The notes beneath the pieces were generated by a model, which worked only from the letters and a program-made list of their open reading frames with translations, was not told the DNA's origin and ran no database searches. This document shows, piece after piece, positions 10,872 through 19,356 of a stretch of 27,561 nt of DNA (position 1 is the first letter of the stretch; each line of letters starts with the position of its first letter). The stretch is from Kipferlia bialata (lineage: Eukaryota > Fornicata), in NCBI GenBank assembly GCA_003568945.1, contig BDIP01000014.1:18071-45631 (forward strand), in the 5' to 3' direction. The position numbers and the translations under genes are program-made.

Positions 10872-11605
10872 ATGGTAAGTGATGATTGCTATTGTATAGG
10901 TCATAAGATACCCTTGGGGTGTGTATATGTGGTAGTGGTGGATGTGGTTGGAGTGTAGGTAGTTCAAGTGTATCTTGGAATCAAACTCAATCCAACGCGT
11001 TTGGCGTCTTCACCATATCAGGTTCCAAATCCCACTCTGCATTCATATTTACTTGACGTCTGCATGCATGCTAACCCTCCAGGACACAGACAGAAGCAGC
11101 ATCATCGCAGATGGAGAGGTATGTGGATATTGAATGGTACATATCTGGATTGAGGTTGGTTGGGCGCCACTACACTTTTGCATCTACTGTGCTTCTAGAT
11201 GCAGTGTATGGACTATATTCACCGTGGTATCTTCCATTTACACTCTATGGTATCTAGAGTCGGTGTGGCCTGGTCTTATCCCAAGATTGACTGACACAAC
11301 CTCGCCCATATTCACCACTATCCTCTCCCACTTACTCTAACACCTAGAGCAGTCTCGTCTCCAACATGGAGGTGGAGACTACTTATATACTGTATACATG
11401 TCTATATATATATATATGTATACATATATACGCTAATCACCTAACCGTTAGAGCAGTCTCCTGTCCAACATGGATGTGGAGACTACTCATATATGGTAAA
11501 ATTTGTATATGTATGTGCATATATATCCATGCACTCTACACCCAACCCCCAGAGCAGTCTCGTCTCCAACATGGATGTGGAGACAACTCATATACGGTAT
11601 ATATG

Positions 11606-11652
<47 letters not shown>

Positions 11653-13606
11653 TCTACACCTGACCCCTAGAGCAGTCTCCTCTCCAACATGGATGTGGAG
11701 ACAACTCATATACGGTATATATGTTTGTGTATGTGTATGTATACACCTGCACTCTATACCTAACCCCTAGTCTAGGGGCCCTAGAGCAGTCTCCTCTCCA
11801 ACTTGGATGTGGAGACTACTCATAACCGGTATATATGTATATATATATGGGTATATATACACCTGCACTCTACACCTAACCCCTAGAGCAGTCTCGTGTC
11901 CACTATGGAGGTGGAGACTACCACTGTCCGCAGTCCTCTGATGGGAGTGGACCAGGTATACACACCTACACTGTGAACCTGGCCTAGTGTAACCATAGTA
12001 CCCTCCATCCCTCTAAATATTATTTAGTAGGATATTTAGTAAATATCCAGTCCACCCTTGCCCAGATGGCATGTATAGTCCCTCATATAAATCTGCTCCT
12101 CACGTCCAGTCCACCCTTGCCCAGATGGCGTCCATGCTGATGGGGACTCAGGCATCGGTGGATGCACACACACCGGGCACAGGTACCATACTGTTGATAC
12201 ACACATATATGTATATACAATACATGTATGCATAGTGTCATGGGACCCTGCGGCAGTGGATAGTAGCCTATGCCACCCTATACTCTCCCACCCCAGCCAC
12301 CCGCACCCCCACCTTTGACCAGGCAGTGGAGTACATGCGTACTCTGTGGAAGAGTGTCTATGTGAGTGTTGTAGTATGTGATTCTATAATTACTACACGA
12401 TTCCACCCTAATCCACTTACTACTAGCCCTCTTACTCCCAGTCCAATCTCCCATGTTAACAGTTTGCAACTATGCTTCTCTTCTCGTACCCTCACCCCCA
12501 GCCCACCACGACCCCCTGTGAGGAAGAGGACTCTTCCTCTCTCTTCACATCCTCCTCTCTCTCTGTGCATGAGGGAGAGAGAGAGAGACTGGACCAGACA
12601 CAGCTCCAGGCATACGACGGGGCGTTAGGGGTACGGCTATTCCCTACTATATACTACACAGAGTCTCTATGAGACATTGATATATTTGATTCACATATAT
12701 GGTGTTGGGGAGTCGCACCACTAAGTATTCGTATCTCTTACCACATCATGCTCTGTCACACGTCCCACTCCTGTACGCATCTATCTATTGAATAACTCTC
12801 ACCCCCTAGACTGATGACACGTCTCTCTACTAGATATATGTGCATGTAAGTGTATGTCTCACCCCGTAGGCCCTGTGGCGTGCCATCCACAGGAGTGATG
12901 CCGCACTGGATGCAATGGGCAGCGTGGAGGTGGGTATACCTATATATATATATATGTATATGTATGTATATATACTATAGGAGGGTATATATAGATGCCG
13001 CACTGGATGCAATGGGCAGGGAGGAGGTGGGTGTATATATGCATACACTGATATATACAGATATATACTAGTATATGAGTGAATGGTATTGACACTAATG
13101 CTAAGTACTATTCCTGTCTCACTATACACCCTCTCCAACCCTAGGCCACCCGCCTCAAGTCCTGCAACCCCCGTGTCCAGGAGTCCTTCTGCGGCACTGA
13201 CAGTGTCACACACGGTGCACCCATGGGTGCTAGTGGCCTTGCCCTCTCTCCCTCTGTCAAGAGCACTGTGGTGAGTGTGTATATAGAATAGTATACAGCT
13301 ATACACATTTTATATGTAAATATATAGCCTTGCACTCTCTTCATGTGTCAAGAGCACTGTGGTGAGTGTGTATGTATATGAGTATAGCTATATACACAAT
13401 ATATTTATAAATATATGAGTATATAGCTGTATACAATACATATATATATATAAACCCTATGGGTGCTAGTGGCCTTGCTCCCTCTGTCGGGAAGACACAG
13501 GGGTGTGTGTGACTATGTGTGTATAGAAGATATGGATATCTGTGGGAGTATACCTCGCGTATACACTGGTATTGAATGTCTGCCATCAGCTGTCAGTGGC
13601 ACTGTA

Positions 13607-13653
<47 letters not shown>

Positions 13654-15106
13654 AAGGATCTATCACCCCCTCACCCCAGACCACCCACTCCAGCATGGGG
13701 GTATGTCTCTGTATATATACACATCATAGTATATATATATATATACTATGATCTTTCTATATACCTCACCCCAGACCACCCCGTCCCCCTGTCTGGGTCC
13801 CACCCCCCTCATGACACTCAGTGACCTCAAGGAGGTATAGGTGTATATATATATATATATATATATGGTCCTGTCATGTCACTCAGTGACCTCAAGGAGG
13901 TATGGTATATATATGTGTGTGTGCGTGTATATACATATGTGTATATAGGAATGCTGTAATAGTACAGGTATATCTTGTCAAACACACCAGAACCTGGCCC
14001 CCACACCCATCCAATATATATGACTGTACATCTATATACATCTATCTATATAATAGTGTTGATGTTAATACCGTCTATATGTAACTGTCTAACCTACCAG
14101 AACCTGGCCCCCACACCCATGCAGAGAGAGAGAGAGAGAGACAGTGTGGACTGGAGGGGTGTGGCTGTCATGCTGGCCAACACCATCAAGGTATACACAC
14201 TCTATATGGATACTGTTAGTTCCAGGTATACAATGTATACACAATGTGTATACAATACATACACTATATCATGCTGGCCAACACCATCAAGGTATAGCGG
14301 ATATAGATACAGTGTGTATGTGTATATATGTATGTATATATACATGCATATATACCCTCACCCATGCTGGCCAACACCATCAAGGTATGCATATGTATAC
14401 ATGGGTATATACGCAGGTATATACATAGGTATATTCAATACATGCACTATCATGCTGGCCAACACCATCAAGGCATGTGTGCAGTGGCTATATTGTATAT
14501 ATATATTGTATATATATATTGTATATATACTAATATAGTATATCAAGGTACGGGCAGTGGAATGTATATATACATCATCTTACTACATACATGGATACAT
14601 ATATCCCTCCCCCCCAGGCCATCCGCCAGACAGCGATGACAATCTCTGTATACAGTATACACACATAGAGAGAGAGGGAGCCCCTCATTCTACATATACA
14701 TATGTACATACACCCCTCACCCCCAGTCCATCCGCCAGACAGTCGTGGAGGCAGAGGCCCAGGGGGCACAGGTCTGTAGTGAATATATACATGTATCTAT
14801 CTATATATATATATATGTAGATATGTAGCTATTATATGGACGTAGGCAGTGTAGTTAGGCAGAGGGGCCAGGGGGCCCAGGTATGTAGTGAATATATATA
14901 CATACTTACATATATATAGATGGGTGTGTGTGGCTATTCTATTAACACATGTAGGGTATAGAGGCAGAGGGCCAGGAAGCACAGGTCAGGGTGTACATAT
15001 ACATATACTTCTGTATGTGTGTGTACATACAAATATCAATATATCTAACATCACTATACTTTTCGTATATATACACATATATATGTAGACCAGTGAAGAG
15101 GAATAG
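10872..15106 (+). CDS. Gene F: unknown protein, 12 exons, start codon isolated by an intron
   Basis: Exons 10872-10874 (only ATG, followed directly by GTAAGT), 11083-11118, 11887-11955, 12110-12182, 12297-12361, 12502-12630, 12870-12929, 13145-13270, 13775-13834, 14101-14190, 14727-14771 and 15089-15106 join in phase to 257 residues ending TAG. I do not recognise the family. The product is rich in Ser/Thr, with a Ser run (SSSLFTSSSLS), short Arg/Glu runs from GA repeats (GERERLD, MQRERERDS), and a probable helix FDQAVEYMRTLWKSVY. Only about 18 percent of the span is coding. Nearly every intron contains copies of a neighbouring exon edge. The phase agreement across all junctions supports the model; the isolated ATG exon is the least certain part. 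Confidence 0.72.
11337..11930 (+). repeat. Six-copy acceptor echo, gene F exon 3
   Basis: Six units begin CCYAG|AGCAGTCTC and continue through a TGGAGACTACTCATA-like end: exon-like parts start at 11348, 11452, 11553, 11671, 11785 and 11887, spaced 101-118 bp. Each has an acceptor motif before it, and copies 1-5 have a potential donor about 44 bp in (for example ATACG|GTATAT). Only the last continues in frame as the real exon. A 44-base insert is not a multiple of three, so adding one copy would shift the frame. Confidence 0.92.
12047..12130 (+). repeat. Acceptor echo, gene F exon 4
   Basis: CCAGTCCACCCTTGCCCAG plus ATGGC is present at 12047-12070 and, as the real exon start, at 12106-12129, a 59 bp step. 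The shorter unit lacks the usual (TA)n spacer. Confidence 0.8.
12896..13510 (+). repeat. Donor echoes, gene F exons 7 and 8
   Basis: The end of exon 12870-12929 (GATGCCGCACTGGATGCAAT through GAGGTGGGT) recurs at 12993-13034. The end of exon 13145-13270 (CAAGAGCACTGTGGTGAGTG) recurs at 13326-13375, and a longer, more worn copy beginning GGGTGCTAGTGGCCTTGC lies at 13458-13510. Confidence 0.8.
13667..14123 (+). repeat. Echoes flanking gene F exons 9 and 10
   Basis: The acceptor of exon 13775-13834 (CTCACCCCAGACCACCC) has an upstream copy at 13667-13700. The donor of the same exon (CTCAGTGACCTCAAGGAGGT) has a downstream copy at 13873-13905. The acceptor of exon 14101-14190 (CCAGAACCTGGCCCCCACAC) has an upstream copy at 13979-14014. 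Confidence 0.82.
14168..14477 (+). repeat. Four-copy donor echo, gene F exon 10
   Basis: CATGCTGGCCAACACCATCA plus AGGTAT occurs at 14168-14195 (real donor), 14269-14297, 14362-14388 and 14451-14477 with no substitution in the exon part. In the last copy GT has become GC. Spacers are TA-rich. Confidence 0.9.
14612..14988 (+). repeat. Echoes around gene F exon 11
   Basis: The acceptor side (CCATCCGCCAGACAG after CCCCCAG) occurs at 14612-14640 and, as the real site, at 14720-14745. The donor side (GAGGCAGAGGCCCAGGGGGC) at 14750-14775 recurs at 14855-14885 and 14957-14988 with small changes. Confidence 0.8.
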
Positions 15107-15570
15107 AGACTCATGCCAGGACTCCACTATCCACCCCGACAACAGCTACGTGGATGGTATCCTGTGAGCAACTGGAGTGATACATATAGAGTGACACATA
15201 GAGTGACATGACATTCAGAGTGGAGAGTAAGACTCTTGACGGAGAGAGGGAGGGAGAGAGGGAGGAGAGAGGGAGGAGAGAGTAATAGATTCCCAGTGGC
15301 AGATATAGAGTGACATTGAGAGTGGAGACTCTCGTATAGAGTAGGTATAGACAGTACCTAAATACTATGTGGGACAAAGGGGGAGAGAGAAATAGATTCA
15401 CAGTTCTTGGAGAAGTATTATTGGTGTGTGACTCAAAAACAGTGATACGAGGCATCTAGATGAGTAGTCTGGTCCTTACCATCATGACAAGCTATGGAGA
15501 GAAGGAGTAGCCAGAAGGAGTAGTTTTGGAGTAACTCCAGGAGTTGGTTCCAGACCCTTATTGCATGTGT
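15107..15570. other. Intergenic region between genes F and G
   Basis: These 464 bp hold no exon I could place. A run of GGAGAGAGGGA repeats lies at about 15240-15280, and near-repeats of AGAGTGACA-type sequence surround it. The psuG promoter should be here but shows no recognisable element. Confidence 0.4.
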
Positions 15571-16023
15571 ATGGCCAAAAACATACTTGGCGAGGTGGCC
15601 GGCGGACCTCTCCCTCTCTCAGCGAGAGTCTACGTAGTAGGTGCACTCCAGACTGGTATTAAGGTAAGACGAAGTTAGCACTTTCATATGTGGCTTGTAA
15701 ATGTGCGGATACATGATATTATGGGCTAGTTATTGGTGTAGGGTCTCCAGAAGGGCGATATGCACTTTAGGGCTATATATGCTCTCTTCTATGACCAATG
15801 ACTATATATGTATATTATTTCATATATATTGCTGTTTGTGGGCCTTGCATCAGTGGCAAGTGGAAGGAGGGGGCATATATAGCATAATACACATATATGG
15901 TTCAAACGCTCTCTTGACGCTGTGGTGCGTCTGTCTGTATGTCTCTCTCTCTCTACTTACAGTATCCCTGTTCTGATTTAATAGTATAAAGGTAGTTTGT
16001 ACCGCTCTGTGGCTCTCTCCTTA

Positions 16024-16060
<37 letters not shown>

Positions 16061-16988
16061 CCCCCCCTCCCCCCCCCTCTTCCCCCCCCCCCCCCCCCCC
16101 CCCCCCCCACTTCATATCTCATATCAGGCCATCAAGATGGGCAAGCCCGTGGTTGCTCTTGAGACAGCTGTGGTCACCCACGGTACGGTGCAAGAGAATA
16201 TGTATCGTCTACTTCCGATACATATAGTATCTCTCTCCCTTCTGACCCTCACCCCCAGGCATGCCCCACCCTATCAACGTTGAGATGGCCATCCAGATGG
16301 AGGAGGTGGGTAAATGAAGTAATTGTATGTATCGATGTCATGCTTTAATTGACTTGACGACCAAGTACACTCTCTGTTGTGGCTGTCCCCTCCCTCTCAC
16401 TATCAGGCTGTGCGTGAGTGCGGCGCCATCCCTGCCACTGTTGGCATCATCGACGGAGTGCCCGTGATGGGTCTCAGCAGGAAGCAGCTCATGCAGCTGT
16501 CCGACGCCACAGAGGCCAAGACAGTCATCAAGGTATACACTTTTTCTTTTACGCTACTCCCACTACTGATAGTGTTACCCCCCGGGGGTTCCCCCACCCC
16601 CCCGTCTCCATCATCCCATATATATATGTCTTCCTCACCCCTCAGGTTGGCGAGCGTGACCTTGGCTATGCCTATGCCCACAAGGCCATGGGGGGCACCA
16701 CCGTGTCAGGCACCATGGCTGTGTGCCAGATGGCAGGCGTCAAGATCTTTGCCACTGGCGGTATCGGAGGAGTCCACAGGCCATGCGAGACAGCCCCAGG
16801 TACACATACATACGCCTCTTCCATATATCTCTCTCTCTCTGTATATCTGTACGCCTCTTCCATATATGTCTCTCTCTCTGTATATCTGTCTGTCTGTCTG
16901 ACCCCCCAGGCATCTTCGAGGAGACTGGCGATGTGTCCAACGACATCATTGCATTCTCCAAGTACCAGGTGTGTTAGTATATGTATTA

Positions 16989-17019
<31 letters not shown>

Positions 17020-17741
17020 TCTCCCTCATCCTAGGTCCTTGTTGTGAGTGCCGGTGTCAAGGCCATCCTCTCTGTCCCCAGGACAGTCGAGGCCTTTGAG
17101 ACTGGCGGTGTGCCCCTCGTGGGCTACAAGTGCACCAACATGCCCTGTTTCTACAGCACAGAGACCTCCCCCCCTATTGCCCTGCCCCACACCGCTGCCT
17201 CTGCCGCAGAGACAGCCGCAGTCTTCGACGCCTCCTCTGCCATGCAGAGACTCAGCGGACAGAGGGAGACAGGTGAGAATTTTTTATAGATATGTATATA
17301 TACATAGATATATGCGGTCTCTCCATGTCCCTGACCCCCTAGGTCTCCTTCTTGTCAACCCCATTGCCGAGGCCGACTCTCTCCCCCTCGAGGAGGTCGA
17401 TGCTGCCATCAAGACTGCTCTCAAGGAGATGGTCGAGCAGGTACAGATACAGTTGACATATTTCTCTCTCTCTTTCTCGCCCTCCCTCTCTCTCTCTCTC
17501 TCTCTCTTATCCTTAGGGTGTGTCCGGCAAGGGTGTCACCCCATTCCTGCTGGCCAGGATGACCGAGCTCACTGGAGGTACACACTCATACTCAGTCAAA
17601 CCATACGTATGTCTTCTTGACTCACTGTTTTGGTATCTGTCTCCCTCACCCCCAGGTGTCTCTCTCGAGGCCAACAAGAGGCTGCTCCTCAACAACGCCA
17701 GGGTAGCCGCTGAGGTTGCCGTGGAGCTCTCCAAGCTCTAA
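15571..17741 (+). CDS. psuG: Gene G: pseudouridine-5'-phosphate glycosidase (PsuG family)
   Basis: Exons 15571-15663, 16128-16182, 16259-16305, 16407-16532, 16646-16799, 16910-16968, 17035-17272, 17343-17440, 17517-17577 and 17656-17741 are all in phase, giving 338 residues. The family reversibly splits pseudouridine 5'-phosphate to uracil and ribose 5-phosphate. Signature blocks appear in order: PVVALETAVVTHGMPHP, GAIPATVGIIDG, FATGGIGGVHR, VVSAGVKAIL, TVEAFETGGVPLVGY, NPIAEAD, GKGVTPFLLARMTELTGG and SLEANKRLLLNNAR. By memory of the E. coli enzyme, Glu43, Lys107, Asp168 and Lys185 (Schiff-base lysine) occupy the catalytic positions. About 30 residues precede the conserved core. The C-terminus is exactly SKL, a peroxisomal PTS1-type tripeptide. 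No fused PfkB-type kinase follows. An in-frame ATG at 15565 is an alternative start. Introns lack echoes. Confidence 0.95.
16026..16110 (+). repeat. Poly-C tract in psuG intron 1
   Basis: Long C homopolymer blocks, broken by single G and T bases, fill most of 85 bp and end about 16 bp before the acceptor at 16126-16127. The tract sits where a polypyrimidine tract would be. Its length is likely to be unreliable in assemblies. Confidence 0.9.
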
Positions 17742-17890
17742 GCACTGCCTGCAGCGATGACGCTTAATTATTGAGTTGTCAAAATAGAGTACAGTTAGTT
17801 TTTCTGTGTCATTCTTCCTGTCCCTTTCATGTAGGGTTGACGACGATCTTTCTTCAAGTCAATACATAACATCCTGCTATTCAAGTAGCA
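17742..17890. other. Short intergenic region between psuG and the cupin-like exons
   Basis: Only 149 bp separate the psuG stop from the next ATG on the same strand. No terminator-like hairpin or promoter element was recognised. Confidence 0.35.
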
Positions 17891-18236
17891 ATGGCTGAAC
17901 AGCTGATACAGTCGCTAGGGTTAACAAAGCATCCAGTGGAGGTATGCACTTGTAACAGGAGTGCTGGGTTGAGTGAACACATCACTGCCCTAACCCTAGG
18001 ATGGTCACTTTGTAGAGACCTACAGGTCTGAGGCGTGTTCCTGCATCTACTACATGCTGCGAGGGGATGACACCTCCTGCTGGCACAAGGTGTGCATGTA
18101 TAGGGTAGTAGTATACAATGTAGAGTAATAGTACATAACACCAGGTGTGCAAGGACGAGGTGTGGCTGTACCACTCTGGCAGTGGTTGCACGGCTAGGCA
18201 GACACTCATACACACCGATGGGACGAAGGAGGTCAG
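17891..18236 (+). CDS. Gene H: N-terminal half of a DUF985/Cupin_5-like protein
   Basis: Exons 17891-17941, 18000-18089 and 18145-18236 join in phase. The product MAEQLIQSLGLTKHPVEDGH continues with HFVETYRS, CIYYMLRGDD, SCWHK, a DEVWLYHSG block and LIHTDGTKEVR. This order matches the first half of the DUF985 (Cupin_5, PF06172) fold: LG..HPEGG, ETYRS, IYYLL, WH, DE.W.Y..G. The second half, with its VPAG.W and C.V.PGF motifs, is missing: the donor after 18236 leads into a poly-C-rich intron, and the next exon that fits the phase (18706) encodes unrelated Lys/Arg-rich sequence. It may be an in-frame fusion to gene I, a truncated gene, or a break or misjoin at the poly-C tract. The family call is firm for the first half. 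Confidence 0.78.
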
Positions 18237-18275
18237 GTATTTGTGTGTTCACATAGTAGCAATGGCTCTAAGTAC

Positions 18276-18307
18276 CCCCCCCCCCCCCCCCTCCCCCCCC
18301 CCCCCCC

Positions 18308-18345
<38 letters not shown>
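18276..18345 (+). repeat. Poly-C tract downstream of the cupin-like exons
   Basis: About 70 bp of almost pure C, with a few T, inside the presumed intron between 18236 and 18706. It is the second such tract in the window and marks the place where the cupin homology stops. Confidence 0.9.
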
Positions 18346-18586
18346 CCTCCTTACCCTATTATATTTCCATTCTCTTCCTCCAAATGAGTCTCTCTCCCTC
18401 TGTCTCCCCCATCCCCCTTCTCACTATGTTAATCGACCGCTCCCACTTGTAAGCTCAGATGTGTGTACTTACCTCGCTAGGGAGCAAATCATACAGTTAC
18501 TCTGCTTCTCTACGCTTTCAATTCTTCTCATGTATTCCCCCTCTCTCTATGTATGATGCTGTACTCTACTATATCCCTAACCCTAG

Positions 18587-18730
18587 CACCATCTCCAAGG
18601 CCCTGACCGAGACACTATCTCTCCTTCTCTCTGATCTAAACTTTCATATACCCTTTCTCTCCCTCTTTCTCTATGTCAGTTACATTGGAGAGTATCTCAC
18701 CCTAGCACCATCTCCAAGGCCCTGGCCAAG
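18587..18730 (+). repeat. Acceptor echo before gene I exon 18706
   Basis: CCCTAGCACCATCTCCAAGG plus CCCTG is present at 18587-18613 and again, as the real acceptor, at 18699-18730. The first copy reads on for some 20 bp (ACCGAGACA versus GCCAAGACA) before degenerating. Confidence 0.82.
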
Positions 18731-19109
18731 ACACCAGCCGTGGCCAAGAGGACTCTACCGCAGGTATATGTATATATCTATAGATGTATTGATACATGTA
18801 TATTAATAGTACACTATTGTATATACTAATACATATCCAACACCAACCATTAGGCATCCAATGCACAGGTGACTGCTAAACCAGTGCCGAGGCGTAGGAG
18901 ACTGACCAAGGCAGAGGAGGTATATGCAGTGATATGTGTATACTAGGTATACATGGCTAGGATACAATTATGTCAAAGTAACCTCCCCCCCATCTGCTGC
19001 TCTCTCTCTCTGCCCCTCCCTATATATATATATATATATGTATGTACTCATGTATCAGGCTCTCCAGTCACTGACCCCCTCTGCTGATATATTCTCTCTC
19101 GCCCCCCCC

Positions 19110-19149
<40 letters not shown>

Positions 19150-19216
19150 GTATAGTACGCAAGTACTCATGTACCAGGCCCTCCTGTCCCTGACACCCTC
19201 TGCTACTTGTATCCTA

Positions 19217-19247
<31 letters not shown>

Positions 19248-19322
19248 GAGTATACACAACCTTCTCCTACCTTAGGCCCTCCAGTCCCTGGCCCCCTCTG
19301 CTGCTGGTTTTGTGTGTGTATG

Positions 19323-19356
<34 letters not shown>

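Noticed and set aside
11348-11930. Regularly spaced repeats resembling a CRISPR array
   Set aside because: The units include acceptor motifs and exon sequence of gene F, the spacers are low-complexity TA runs rather than unique sequence, and the genome is eukaryotic and intron-rich.
16021-16120. Proline-rich open frame over the poly-C tract
   Set aside because: It lies in psuG intron 1 between two exons that join in phase; the proline run is only the homopolymer.
18276-18390. Second proline-rich frame after the cupin exons
   Set aside because: Same reason: translated poly-C, no continuing conserved sequence.
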